Part shown: in pieces, positions 34,509-43,262 of the stretch
Layout: each line of letters starts with the position of its first letter
Numbering within the stretch: the first letter of the stretch is position 1
Source of the DNA: Pseudomonas putida W15Oct28
Lineage (GTDB): Bacteria > Pseudomonadota > Gammaproteobacteria > Pseudomonadales > Pseudomonadaceae
Length of the DNA stretch: 64,000 nucleotides
Assembly (NCBI RefSeq): GCF_000708715.2
Contig: NZ_JENB01000025.1
Span: 1-64,000 of the forward strand
Direction: 5' to 3'
Program-made: the position numbers and the translations under genes
The notes under the pieces: generated by a model
Seen by the model: only the letters and a program-made list of their open reading frames with translations
Told to the model about the DNA's origin: nothing
The model's database searches: none

Positions 34509-35825
34509 TCAGGTACGCAGTGGCTTGATTGCCATGCTGGTATTCGGTGCCACGTCGTTGCTTTGCACACTGCTGGCCGGGCGGCTGTTCCAGTGCGGCA
34601 GCAGCACCAGCGCCGAGAACAGCGCGCAGCCAGCGAACACGATGAACACCGTGACGCCGTCGAAGTAACCCGGCAGCAACCCACCCAGCACCGCCCCCAC
34701 CGAGCCGCAACCATTGACGAAGCCGGCGGCAGTGGCACCGGCCTTGGCGGTGCCGAAATCGATGGCGGCGGCGCCGCTGATCATGGAGTCGGGCCCGTAC
34801 AGGGTCAGGCCCATGACGAACAGCAAGGCCACCACCAGCATCACGTTGCCGGTGTGCATGGCCGCCATGAACCCCGCCAGCGCCACGGTCAGCAGCACCA
34901 GGCTGATGACACAGGCCGGCATGCGCCGGGCGCCGAACAGCTTGTCGGAGGCCAGGCCGATGAGGATCGGGCCGAGCAGCCCGGCCAGTTCGAAGGCGGT
35001 CGGGATGATTGCCGCGCCGACCTTGCCTACCGAGGGCATCTGCTCGAACACGATGACCGGCCCCCACAGCAGGATGGCGTAGCGCGCCGGCTTCAACAGG
35101 AAGTACGCAAGCCCCAGGGTCAGCACCGTGCGGTTGCGCATGATCTCCCTCAGCGGCGCCCACACGCTGCACAGGTTGTCAGCCGGGGCCATGCTCTGCG
35201 GCTCGGGCTCCACCGCCGGCAGGCCGACATCCTCAGGTTTGTTGCGCTGCAGGAAGAAGAACAGCACGGCCACCAGCGCCACCACGGCGGCACTGGAGAA
35301 AAACGCTGCGTGCCAGGTGCCCACCAGGGTATAGGCCCACCAACCGGCGAACGGTGAGGCCACCAGGCCGCCGAAGGCGTAGCAGGAACTCCACAGCCCC
35401 AATACCCGCCCACGCTGCGAGGCCGGGAAGAAACTGCCGATGTTCTTGCACAAACCGGCCCAGCCGGTGGACTGCGCCAGGCCCTGCACCAGCATGCACG
35501 TGGCAAAGATCGGGAAGGTGGCGTAACTGCCCATCACCACCGCTGCCACCGCAGAAATCAGCAACCCGCCAAGCACCACCACACGCGGGCCGAAGCGGTC
35601 GGCGAGCATGCCCCAGGTGAACTGGCCCACGGCGTAGGCAGCCAGGTAGATGGCGTCGAGGTTGGCCATGGCGGCCTTGTCGAGCATGAAGCCTGGGTCT
35701 TCAGCGATGCCCAGCTTGGCTACCGAGAAGGCTTTGCGGGTGAAGTAGAAGGCGGCGTAGGCCAGCCAGGTGATGGCGAAAATCTGGATGCGCCAGCGTT
35801 TGAACGCGGCTAGGGATTGATTCAT
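34509..35825 (-). CDS. MFS transporter, OPA (GlpT-like) type
   Basis: 438 residues with 12 predicted helices. The start (WLAYAAFYFTRKAFSVAK) and GQFTWGMLADRFGPRVVV resemble organophosphate:phosphate antiporters (GlpT, UhpT, PgtP). First gene of a two-gene operon with the FAD oxidoreductase and divergent from a LysR gene at 36070. A phosphorylated or phosphonate amine is a possible cargo, but this is inference from family only. Confidence 0.85.
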   Translation of the reverse strand: MNQSLAAFKRWRIQIFAITWLAYAAFYFTRKAFSVAKLGIAEDPGFMLDKAAMANLDAIYLAAYAVGQFTWGMLADRFGPRVVVLGGLLISAVAAVVMGSYATFPIFATCMLVQGLAQSTGWAGLCKNIGSFFPASQRGRVLGLWSSCYAFGGLVASPFAGWWAYTLVGTWHAAFFSSAAVVALVAVLFFFLQRNKPEDVGLPAVEPEPQSMAPADNLCSVWAPLREIMRNRTVLTLGLAYFLLKPARYAILLWGPVIVFEQMPSVGKVGAAIIPTAFELAGLLGPILIGLASDKLFGARRMPACVISLVLLTVALAGFMAAMHTGNVMLVVALLFVMGLTLYGPDSMISGAAAIDFGTAKAGATAAGFVNGCGSVGAVLGGLLPGYFDGVTVFIVFAGCALFSALVLLPHWNSRPASSVQSNDVAPNTSMAIKPLRT

Positions 35826-35900
35826 GTGAGTCTGACCTCTTGCTCAAGTGTGCCGGCAGAATGTGAAGAAACGCCTGTCTTGTTCTTGTGTTACGCACAG

Positions 35901-35920
35901 CGATGACGAGGCTGTCATCG
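35901..35920. promoter_or_regulatory. Inverted repeat upstream of the OPA transporter
   Basis: CGATGAC-N6-GTCATCG is a perfect 7-bp dyad 76 bp before the transporter ATG. It could be an operator or a leader hairpin. Confidence 0.35.
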
Positions 35921-36008
35921 GGTCAGGTGGCACCGTGTGGGCACCAAGGCCCTGGCGCCATTCGTGATGCCGGCACCGGGCTGACATGCATGGAAACAGT
36001 TGCGCTAA

Positions 36009-36029
36009 GATAAATAAAATCGATTTATC
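36009..36029. promoter_or_regulatory. Candidate LysR operator
   Basis: GATAAAT-N7-ATTTATC is a perfect inverted repeat in the divergent region between the OPA transporter (start 35825) and the LysR gene (start 36070), the usual position and symmetry for a LysR autoregulatory site. Confidence 0.5.
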
Positions 36030-36069
36030 GTATTTCACACATAAGCCCAGCTTGTTACTGAGGTCAGTC

Positions 36070-36939
36070 ATGTCGGTTTCCCACGCACAACTCAAGGCCT
36101 TCCATGCGGTGGCCGTGCACGGCAGCTTTACCCGCGCTGCGCAAAAGCTGTTCCTGACCCAGCCAGCGGTGTCGGACCAGGTGCGCAAACTGGAGGAGCG
36201 TTTCGGCGTATTGCTGTTTCACCGCAACAAGCGTTCGGTGCAGCTCACCGACCTGGGCGAGCGCCTGCTGGGCATCAGCCAGCGCCTGTTCGCCTGCGAG
36301 GCCGAGGCCCTTGACCTGCTGCAGGATTCGCGCGCGCTGCACACCGGCAGCCTGGTGCTGGCGGTGGATGCGCCGGTGCACGTGCTGCCGCAGATCGCCC
36401 GCTTTTGCCAGCGCTACCCGGGCATCCAGGTGAAGATCGAGACCGGCAACACCGATGAGTCGCTGGCCCGCCTGTTCAGTTACCAGGCTGATCTGGCCCT
36501 GCTCGGCCGGGACGTCGACGATGAACGCCTGCATTGCCTGCCACTGCGCCGCGACCCGATGGTGGCGTTTGTTTCGCACAACCACCCGTGGGCCAGCCGC
36601 GGCTCGATCAGCCTGGCCGATCTGGACGACACGCCATTGGTGCTGCGCGAGCCCGGCTCGGTGACGCGACAGACGCTGGAAGAAGAGATGCAACGGGCGG
36701 GTTTGCGGATTCGCCCGGCAATCCAGGTGGAAGGCCGCGAGGCGGCGCGTGAGGCGGTGGTGGTGGGGATTGGCGTGGGCGTGGTGTCGGCGGCGGAGTT
36801 TGGCGCCGATGCGCGGGTGTGTGCATTGCCGATCGTGGATTGTCAGCGGCATTTGACCGAGACGCTGGTGTGCCTGAGCGAGCAGCGTACGCGGCGGGTG
36901 GTGGCGACCTTTTTGCAGATGGTTGAAGAAGGTTTGTAA
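36070..36939 (+). CDS. LysR-family transcriptional regulator
   Basis: 289 residues from the ATG at 36070; the frame is open further upstream but would run through the operator. HTH: SFTRAAQKLFLTQPAVSDQV. The effector domain contains AVDAPVHVLPQIARFCQRYP. Divergent from the transporter/oxidoreductase operon, which is its likely target. The layout resembles LysR regulators of amine or phosphonate uptake genes. Confidence 0.88.
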   Translation: MSVSHAQLKAFHAVAVHGSFTRAAQKLFLTQPAVSDQVRKLEERFGVLLFHRNKRSVQLTDLGERLLGISQRLFACEAEALDLLQDSRALHTGSLVLAVDAPVHVLPQIARFCQRYPGIQVKIETGNTDESLARLFSYQADLALLGRDVDDERLHCLPLRRDPMVAFVSHNHPWASRGSISLADLDDTPLVLREPGSVTRQTLEEEMQRAGLRIRPAIQVEGREAAREAVVVGIGVGVVSAAEFGADARVCALPIVDCQRHLTETLVCLSEQRTRRVVATFLQMVEEGL

Positions 36940-36942
36940 GCC

Positions 36943-37035
36943 TGTACCGGCCCTTTCGCAGCACAAGGCTGCTCCTACAGATTATCGCATTGCCCTGTAG
37001 GGGCAGCCTTGTGCTGCGAAGAGGCCAGTGCAGGC
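36943..37035. repeat. REP palindrome pair (divergent variant)
   Basis: Inverted copies TTCGCAGCACAAGGCTGCTC and GGCAGCCTTGTGCTGCGAAG around 36955-37022; the core GCACAAGGCTGC differs from the other REPs of the window. Confidence 0.8.
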
Positions 37036-37079
37036 AACCCTACTATGCTGGAATAACCTCAACCCACAAACCGCCCCCC

Positions 37080-37451
37080 ATGCTCTACCGCCTTGCCGCC
37101 GACACTCTGGTCCTGTTGCACCTGGCCTTCATCCTGCTGGTGCTGTTCGGCGGCCTGCTGGTGCTCAAGTGGCGCCCCGCCCTGCTCATCCACCTGCCGG
37201 CCCTGGCCTGGGGCCTGGCGGTGGAGTGCCTGCAGCTGGGCTGCCCGCTCACCACCTGGGAAAACCGCATGCGCAGCGGCGCCGGTGACGCGGGGTACCA
37301 GGGCGGCTTTGTCGAGCACTACATCTGGCCGCTGATCTACCCCGCCGGGCTGACCCCGCAGGTCCAGCTGCTGCTGGGCAGCATCGTGCTGCTGCTCAAC
37401 CTCGGCATTTACAGCTACGTGGCCTGGCGCTGGCGACGGCCTAGCGGGTAG
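37080..37451 (+). CDS. DUF2784 small membrane protein
   Basis: 123 residues, three or four predicted membrane helices (LVLLHLAFILLVLFGGLLVL; LLLGSIVLLLNLGIYSYVAW). The motif GCPLTTWEN is the DUF2784 signature. Function unknown. Its last 11 bp overlap the end of the convergent tam gene. Confidence 0.85.
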   Translation: MLYRLAADTLVLLHLAFILLVLFGGLLVLKWRPALLIHLPALAWGLAVECLQLGCPLTTWENRMRSGAGDAGYQGGFVEHYIWPLIYPAGLTPQVQLLLGSIVLLLNLGIYSYVAWRWRRPSG

Positions 37452-38217
37452 CGATCACGAACAACCGCGGGAACGGCAGCAGCACCTTGCCATCGGTGGC
37501 CGGCGGGTAGTCGCGCTGCATGGCCTGCAGGTACATCTGCAGGAAATCCGCCTGCTCCTGGTCATCGAGCCTGGCCAGATAAGGCCGCAACGCCGAACCC
37601 TTGAACCACTCCACCACTGCTTCGGCGCCACCCACCAAAGGGTGGTGATAAGTGGTCCGCCACACATCCACTCGCGCACACAGCGGGCTGAGCAAGTCGT
37701 AGTAGAACGCCGCACCGTGCCGTGGTGGCAACTGGAAGTCGGCGAACTTCGCCGCCCAGGGGCCTTGGCTGGCAATCTCGCGCAACTGCCGATGGGCCGG
37801 TTCGTCGAGGTTGTCGGGGGTTTGCACGGCCAGGCTGGCGCCTTCGCTCAACTGACGCACCAGGTGCGGGTACAGCGAGGCGTGGTCGGGTACCCATTGC
37901 AGCGAGGCATTGGCCAGGATCAGGTCCTGCGGCTCGGGTGCAGACCAGCCGGCAATGTCGGCGATGACCGTACGTACCCGTGGGATGCACAGCCGCTTGC
38001 GCTCGCGGGCCTTGTCGATCATGTCCGGGTCGCTGTCCAGCGCAGTCACCTGTGCATCGGGGTAGCGTTGCAGCAACACCTCGGTGGAATTACCCGGGCC
38101 GCAGCCCAGGTCGGTGGCGTGGCGCACCGGGCGTGGCGGGATGGCGGCGAGCAGGTCGCGCACCGCGCGGGTGCGTTCGTCTTCGAACAGTGAATACTGG
38201 GTGGCGGACCAGGCCAT
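37441..38217 (-). CDS. tam: Trans-aconitate 2-methyltransferase
   Basis: 258 residues from the ATG at 38217, preceded by AAAGGAG; the longer upstream frame has no ribosome site. SAM motif DLGCGPGNSTEVLLQRYP (~38-55) and acidic ALDSDPDMI. The C-terminal segment (FYYDLLSPLCARVDVWRTTY, HPLVGGAEAVVEWFKGSALR) is characteristic of Tam, which methylates trans-aconitate, a spontaneous inhibitor of aconitase. The gene stands alone. Confidence 0.87.
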   Translation of the reverse strand: MAWSATQYSLFEDERTRAVRDLLAAIPPRPVRHATDLGCGPGNSTEVLLQRYPDAQVTALDSDPDMIDKARERKRLCIPRVRTVIADIAGWSAPEPQDLILANASLQWVPDHASLYPHLVRQLSEGASLAVQTPDNLDEPAHRQLREIASQGPWAAKFADFQLPPRHGAAFYYDLLSPLCARVDVWRTTYHHPLVGGAEAVVEWFKGSALRPYLARLDDQEQADFLQMYLQAMQRDYPPATDGKVLLPFPRLFVIATR

Positions 38218-38289
38218 GTGCGGCTCCTTTGGGCGGGCAATGTGTCTAGCATATGCCATCTGTCGCCCAACGGGCCCCTTCCGCAAACC

Positions 38290-38404
38290 TGTGGGAGCGG
38301 CCTTGCGTCGCGATAGGGCCGCAAAGCGGCCCCGGCAATCTGTGCTGTATCGAAGATCCTGGGGCCGCTCTGCGGCCCTTTCGCGACGCAAGGCCGCTCC
38401 TACA
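38290..38404. repeat. REP palindrome pair
   Basis: Inverted copies of GTGGGAGCGGCCTTGCGTCG with inner GGGCCGCAAAGCGGCCCC and GGGGCCGCTCTGCGGCCC hairpins; the right end lies in the last codons of the FecR gene. Confidence 0.85.
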
Positions 38405-39269
38405 AGGGTTTGCGCCAGGCTGGCGATGAATCAGTCTGGCCAATGACCAGCCCGCCATCAGCCGCGCGCACCACCGTCACTGGCAACACCGCAGGCAACT
38501 GCTCCAGCAGTGCCCGCACCTGTCGGCTGTCGAACTCACCCGACAAGCGCAAACCACCGGTGCGTTCATCCGCCAGCCGCAGTGGCACCTCGCTGTAGCG
38601 CTGCAAATCCACCATCGCATCGCGCAACGGCGTACCGTCAAAACGCAACACCGAGCTGCGCCAGGCCTCCATCGCACCTGACGCCACGGCCTGCACCTCG
38701 CCCAACTCGCCAGCAGCAGCAAGCAGTTGCTGCCCAGCCCGCAGTGGCTGCACGGCGCCGTGCCCACTGCCGACCTCGACCGCCCCCTCCAGCACCCCTA
38801 CCCGCACGCCACGCACATCGCTGCGCACGTCGAACACCGTACCGATATCACGCACCCGCACGCCCTGGCTGCGGACAATGAACGGCGCATCGGCATGCAC
38901 TACGGTAAACCGCGCCTGCCCTTCGACCAGCTCCAGCTGCCGGCTGCGCAGGCGCCGTTCAATCCGCAGGCGGCTACCGGAATCCAGCAGCACCTGGCTA
39001 CCGTCCGCCAGCACCAGCTCGCGCTGCGCGCCCACGGCCACCCGCACCTGCTCGATATGCCAGGCAGGGTCCAGCCACCACAGGCTGCCCGCCAGCAGCA
39101 ACGACAACAGGCTGGCCTTGGCCGCCTTGCCGGCCTTGCGCCGGCGTGCTGTCATGGCTTTGCCTTCGGCGAGCAACGCCTCGCGGGACGCCACCCGCTC
39201 ACGCAGGGCTTCGCTGAACGCCTCCAACGGGTCGGCCTGGGCCTTGCTTTCACGCTTGCCCTGGCTCAT
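38400..39269 (-). CDS. FecR-family regulator (no receptor nearby)
   Basis: 289 residues. Cytoplasmic start (DPLEAFSEALRERVASREAL), one membrane helix (AAKASLLSLLLAGSLWWL, ~48-65), then a FecR domain (QRELVLADGSQVLLDSGSRL). Overlaps the upstream sigma gene by four bases (ATGA). No TonB receptor follows, so its partner must be encoded elsewhere, or the pair uses another input. Confidence 0.88.
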   Translation of the reverse strand: MSQGKRESKAQADPLEAFSEALRERVASREALLAEGKAMTARRRKAGKAAKASLLSLLLAGSLWWLDPAWHIEQVRVAVGAQRELVLADGSQVLLDSGSRLRIERRLRSRQLELVEGQARFTVVHADAPFIVRSQGVRVRDIGTVFDVRSDVRGVRVGVLEGAVEVGSGHGAVQPLRAGQQLLAAAGELGEVQAVASGAMEAWRSSVLRFDGTPLRDAMVDLQRYSEVPLRLADERTGGLRLSGEFDSRQVRALLEQLPAVLPVTVVRAADGGLVIGQTDSSPAWRKPL

Positions 39270-39802
39270 GCCCGCGCCTCGCCCTGCAGGCGCCGGGCCG
39301 GTTCCCAGCGGCTGGCGATGGTACGCAACGCCCGGTTGAAGTGCTGGGTGACCATGTTGACCGAAATCTCCAGCTCGGCGGCGATGTCACGCTGAGCCAT
39401 GCCATGAATGCGGTGCAGCAGGAACACCTGGCGCTGACGTGCCGGCAGGGCTTCGATGATCGCCAGCAGGGCATGCAGCTGTTGCTCGAAATCCAGCTCG
39501 CGGGCACCGTCCCAGCTGTCCAGGGCCGGTTCGTCATGGCTGGCGGCGGCCAGATAATCCGCACGCAGCGATTCGGCGCGCACCCGGTCGATGGCCCGGT
39601 TGAAGGTGACCTTGCGCAGAAATGCCAGCGGCAGCGAAATGCGCTGGCGGGGTGGCTTGTCGAGAATCTGCAGGTACACGTCGTGCACCAGGTCGCGGGC
39701 AAAATGGCGGTCGCGAAAGCGCTGGCGGATGTAGCGGACCAGGTCGTCATAATGCAACGCCAGCGCGTCAAGCAGTTCCTGGTTGGGCGGAGTGTTGGGC
39801 AT
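39266..39802 (-). CDS. ECF sigma factor paired with FecR (no receptor nearby)
   Basis: 178 residues from the ATG at 39802 (MPNTPPNQELL). The frame extends to 39856, but that start would lie upstream of a Fur-like palindrome. Region 2: RDLVHDVYLQIL; region 4: GMAQRDIAAELEISVNMVTQ. FecI-like iron-starvation class. Confidence 0.85.
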   Translation of the reverse strand: MPNTPPNQELLDALALHYDDLVRYIRQRFRDRHFARDLVHDVYLQILDKPPRQRISLPLAFLRKVTFNRAIDRVRAESLRADYLAAASHDEPALDSWDGARELDFEQQLHALLAIIEALPARQRQVFLLHRIHGMAQRDIAAELEISVNMVTQHFNRALRTIASRWEPARRLQGEARA

Positions 39803-39820
39803 GAAGGGCCGGCGCCAAGT

Positions 39821-39839
39821 GATAATGCTTCGCATTGTA
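39821..39839 (-). promoter_or_regulatory. Candidate Fur box upstream of the third ECF sigma gene
   Basis: GATAATGCTTCGCATTGTA (plus strand) contains the dyad AATGC-TTC-GCATT and matches the Fur consensus at 13 of 19 positions by my count. It is 19 bp upstream of the chosen ATG. Confidence 0.5.
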
Positions 39840-39919
39840 GAGGCCGGCACAGGCATTTGTCAGCCAATGGCCAGCAACCCTGCCGGAACTGGCTGGCTAT
39901 GCTTCAGGTCATCCCTTAC

Positions 39920-40099
39920 ATGCGCATGCCCATGAAGACCTACATCGCCCTCGCCATCCTGGCCCTGATTGCCGCCGCCGCCCTGCTCGGCTCGCCGTGG
40001 ATGAACCAGCGCTTTCACATGCCCGCAGAAAAAGCCCAGGCCCAACAACGCGAAACGGCCGGGTCCCCAAGGGAGCCGGCCGTTTCCAGACGCGAGTAA
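39920..40099 (+). CDS. Hypothetical small membrane protein
   Basis: 59 residues from ATG 39920 (in-frame ATGs also at 39926 and 39932). An N-terminal hydrophobic helix (TYIALAILALIAAAALLGSP) is followed by a polar Gln/Glu/Arg-rich tail. No family recognised. It ends 3 bp before the convergent permease stop. It could be a real single-pass protein, or an open frame by chance. Confidence 0.45.
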   Translation: MRMPMKTYIALAILALIAAAALLGSPWMNQRFHMPAEKAQAQQRETAGSPREPAVSRRE

Positions 40100-40102
40100 C
40101 GT

Positions 40103-41512
40103 TTAGTGCTGCTTGCCAGTGCGGATCTGGTGCACCACACCCATCGCCACCACGATCGCTGCTGCGATACCGGTGGAGATCACCAGGATCTGGTAGTCAG
40201 GCATGAAGGCCATCGTCACCAATGCAGCCACGATGAACGCGATTGCCAGGTAGGTCAGCCACGGGAACAGCCACATCTTCAGGCGAATTTCCTTGCCTTC
40301 GGCAATCAGCTTGCGGCGCATGCGCAGTTGCGAGAAGGCAATCACCAGGTACACCAGCAGGGCGATCATGCCCGTGGTGTTCATCAGGGTATCCAGCACG
40401 TCTTTCGGGCGCAGGGTCTCGCTGAAGTTGATCAGCGCACACACCACGGCCACGGCGCACGAGCCCATGATCGCGTACACCGGTACACCGGTGCCGGCAC
40501 GGGTGATCTTGAAGAACGACGGCGCATCGCCACGCTGGGCCAGGGAGAACAGCATGCGCGAAGCGGTGTAGTGGCCCGAGATCAGGCAGCTGCTCACCGA
40601 GGTCAGCACCACGAAGTTCATCAGCAGCTCGGCATACGGCACGCCCAGCAGTTCCAGGGTACGGCGGTAGGCGCCATAACCGGAAACGCCCAGGTGCGGG
40701 TCGTTCCACGGTACCAGGCAGACGATCAGGAAGATCGAACCGACGTAGAACAGGCACACACGCCATACCACCGAGTTGGTGGCCTTGACGATCTGCGCGG
40801 CCGGGTCTTTGGCTTCGGAAGCGGCGATGGTGACGATTTCGGCGCCCAGGAAGGCGAACATCACCCCGAGCAATGCACCGATCACGGTGGTGATGCCATT
40901 GGGCATGAAGCCTTCGGCGGTGAGGTGGCTGATGCCACGCACTTCACCGAACTGCCAGACGTTCATCACGGCAGCGGTACACACGATCAGGAAGCAGACG
41001 ATCGCGATCACCTTGATCAAGGCGAACCAGAACTCGAACTCACCGTAGTGCTTGACGTTGAAGAAGTTGACGGTGATCAGCAACAGGGTCGTGGCCAGCA
41101 CGAACACGTTGACGCTAACGTCGGGGAAGAAGCCATGCAGGATCTTGCCCGCCACATAGGCTTCCCAGGCCATGAGGATGACCCAGTACCACCAGTACAG
41201 CCAGCCGATGGTGAAACCGGCCCAGCGGCCAATGGCGCGGTCGGCGTAGGTGGAGAACGAGCCGGTGTCTGGCGAGGAAGTCGCCATTTCACCCAGCATG
41301 CGCATGATCAGCACCACCAGGATGCCGCCCGCCAGGTAGGCCAGGACAGCGGCTGGGCCGGCGCTGTGGATCACGCTGCCGGAACCGACGAACAAGGCGC
41401 CGCCAATTACCCCGGCGATCGACATCATCGTCAGGTGGCGCGACTTCAGCGAGGCACTGAGCTTGCTCTCATGCCCGCCTTTCGCGGTGGTGGTTGTGGA
41501 TGTTGCGTCCAT
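40103..41512 (-). CDS. Amino acid permease, APC family (GabP-like)
   Basis: 469 residues, 12 helices. Opens with SRHLTMMSIAGVIGGALFVG and GSVIHSAGPAAVLAYLAGG, the amino acid transporter signature; closest in layout to 4-aminobutyrate permeases, but proline or other amino acid permeases of the same family cannot be excluded. Divergent from a MocR regulator, which probably controls it. Confidence 0.83.
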   Translation of the reverse strand: MDATSTTTTAKGGHESKLSASLKSRHLTMMSIAGVIGGALFVGSGSVIHSAGPAAVLAYLAGGILVVLIMRMLGEMATSSPDTGSFSTYADRAIGRWAGFTIGWLYWWYWVILMAWEAYVAGKILHGFFPDVSVNVFVLATTLLLITVNFFNVKHYGEFEFWFALIKVIAIVCFLIVCTAAVMNVWQFGEVRGISHLTAEGFMPNGITTVIGALLGVMFAFLGAEIVTIAASEAKDPAAQIVKATNSVVWRVCLFYVGSIFLIVCLVPWNDPHLGVSGYGAYRRTLELLGVPYAELLMNFVVLTSVSSCLISGHYTASRMLFSLAQRGDAPSFFKITRAGTGVPVYAIMGSCAVAVVCALINFSETLRPKDVLDTLMNTTGMIALLVYLVIAFSQLRMRRKLIAEGKEIRLKMWLFPWLTYLAIAFIVAALVTMAFMPDYQILVISTGIAAAIVVAMGVVHQIRTGKQH

Positions 41513-41837
41513 CAGTTGTGTACCCCGTGCTTCTTTTTATCCAAGGAAAACCGTGAAACCCCGATGGCTGGCGGCTTCACCTGTACATCAGTGCTAATGC
41601 GGGCAGGATGGTGTGAACGAACACACGCAGGCCCTCCATGGCGGCCTGCTGACGCGCCCCAGGACGACTGCCTGGAACGAACTGAACATGCTTTATGTGG
41701 CGATATCCGACACCTAATGTAAAAATGTCCGACGCAGAGAGCCATGCACAGTGGCATGAATCTCGCACTGCACTGTACAGGTCGCCCTTGCAGTACACCC
41801 TGCAGACGCCAGGCGATACGCACCCTGAAGGCCCCGA
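41513..41837. other. Divergent permease/MocR promoter region
   Basis: 325 bp without a gene. A short palindrome CTGTACAG lies near 41774 with a related AGTACACC 20 bases on, and ATGTAAAAATGTCC at 41717; these are candidate MocR sites but no clear consensus can be claimed. Confidence 0.45.
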
Positions 41838-43262
41838 ATGTTCGAATTACATCCAGACTCTTCCACCCCGCTGGTCAACCAGATCATCGACGGGTTGCGT
41901 GAGTTGATCGACAACCAGACCCTCAAGCCGGGCGCCAAGGTGCCGTCTATCCGCGCCTTTGCCGCGAGCTATTCGGTGAGTACCTTCACCGTGGTCGAGG
42001 CCTACGACCGCCTGGTCGCCCAAGGGCTGCTGGTGAGCCGTGGCAATGCGGGGTTCTTCGTCAACCGTGCGGCGGGCGAACTGCTGGACCGGCACAATAC
42101 CGAGGTGGACGCCAGTCGACCAACGTTCAACTCCGAGTGGTACCTGCAGCAGATCTTCGAGATCCGTCAGTTGCCCTACAAACCGGGGTGCGGCTGGCTG
42201 CCCAACGACTGGATGTACGAAGAAGGCCTGCGTCGGGGGCTGCGCCAGGTGGCGGGTAGCCCACTGGAACTGTCGGGCTACGGCGACCCCATGGGCCTGA
42301 TGGAGTTGCGTGCACTGACCGCCCAGAACCTGCAGCAAGAGCTGTCGATTGTCGCCAACCCGGCGCAGTTGATGCTCACCCACGGCGCCAGCCAGGCCCT
42401 GGACCTGGCCGCCCGCACACTTGTGCGCCCAGGCGATGTGGTGCTGGTGGACGACCCCGGCTACCCCAACCTGATGAGCATCCTCCGTACCCAGGGCGCA
42501 ACCTTGGTCGGCGTGCCACGCACACCGGCCGGTTACGACCTGAACCAGCTGGAGCAGCTGCTCGCCCATCACCGCCCGACGGCGTTCTTCACCCAGCCGC
42601 ACCTGCACAGCCCGACCTGCTCACGCACCCCGCTGCCGCAGTTGCACCGCTTGCTGCAACTGGCCAGCCAGCACGGCTTCCGCCTGGTGGAAAACAACCT
42701 GTACGCCGACATGGTCACCGAACCGCAGCCATGCCTGGCCAGCCTGGACCATCTGCAGCAAGTGGTGTACGTGGGCAGCTACTCGAAGAGCATTTCGCCC
42801 AACGTGCGGGTGGGCTACATGCTGGCCAACCCCGAGCTGATGCAGAAACTGCTGCACCTGAAAATGCGCTCAGGCCTGACCACTTCGCAGGTGATGGAGC
42901 GTGTGGTGTACGCCGCGATCATCGACGGCCGCTGGCGCAAGCACCTCAAGCGCCTGCGCCAGCGGCTGGCCGAAGCGCATCAGGAAGTTGGCCGGCATCT
43001 GCATCGATTGGGCTTCGAACTGTTCACCGAATCGGATGAAGGCATGTACATCTGGACCCGCCACCCGGCCATTCCGGACAGTGCCGCGTTGCTGGATGAT
43101 GCGCTGGAGAAAGGCATCATGCTCGGGCCTGGGCAATTGTTCATGGTCGATGCCAAGGCGACCGGGTGGATGCGCTTCAACGTGGCGTTCAGTACCGACC
43201 CGGCGATGTGGGAGTTGCTGGAGAAGGTGTTCGTCAAGCATGTGCGCCGGGGTGGGATGTAG
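41838..43262 (+). CDS. MocR/GabR-type regulator (GntR HTH fused to aminotransferase)
   Basis: 474 residues. A GntR winged HTH (LKPGAKVPSIRAFAASYSVS, ~32-52) is joined to a fold-type I aminotransferase domain (~110-470) with the PLP lysine in VGSYSKSISPNVRVGYM (K317) and the DDPGYPN motif. Such proteins bind PLP and an amino compound as effector and do not usually catalyse transamination. Likely regulator of the divergent permease. Confidence 0.9.
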   Translation: MFELHPDSSTPLVNQIIDGLRELIDNQTLKPGAKVPSIRAFAASYSVSTFTVVEAYDRLVAQGLLVSRGNAGFFVNRAAGELLDRHNTEVDASRPTFNSEWYLQQIFEIRQLPYKPGCGWLPNDWMYEEGLRRGLRQVAGSPLELSGYGDPMGLMELRALTAQNLQQELSIVANPAQLMLTHGASQALDLAARTLVRPGDVVLVDDPGYPNLMSILRTQGATLVGVPRTPAGYDLNQLEQLLAHHRPTAFFTQPHLHSPTCSRTPLPQLHRLLQLASQHGFRLVENNLYADMVTEPQPCLASLDHLQQVVYVGSYSKSISPNVRVGYMLANPELMQKLLHLKMRSGLTTSQVMERVVYAAIIDGRWRKHLKRLRQRLAEAHQEVGRHLHRLGFELFTESDEGMYIWTRHPAIPDSAALLDDALEKGIMLGPGQLFMVDAKATGWMRFNVAFSTDPAMWELLEKVFVKHVRRGGM

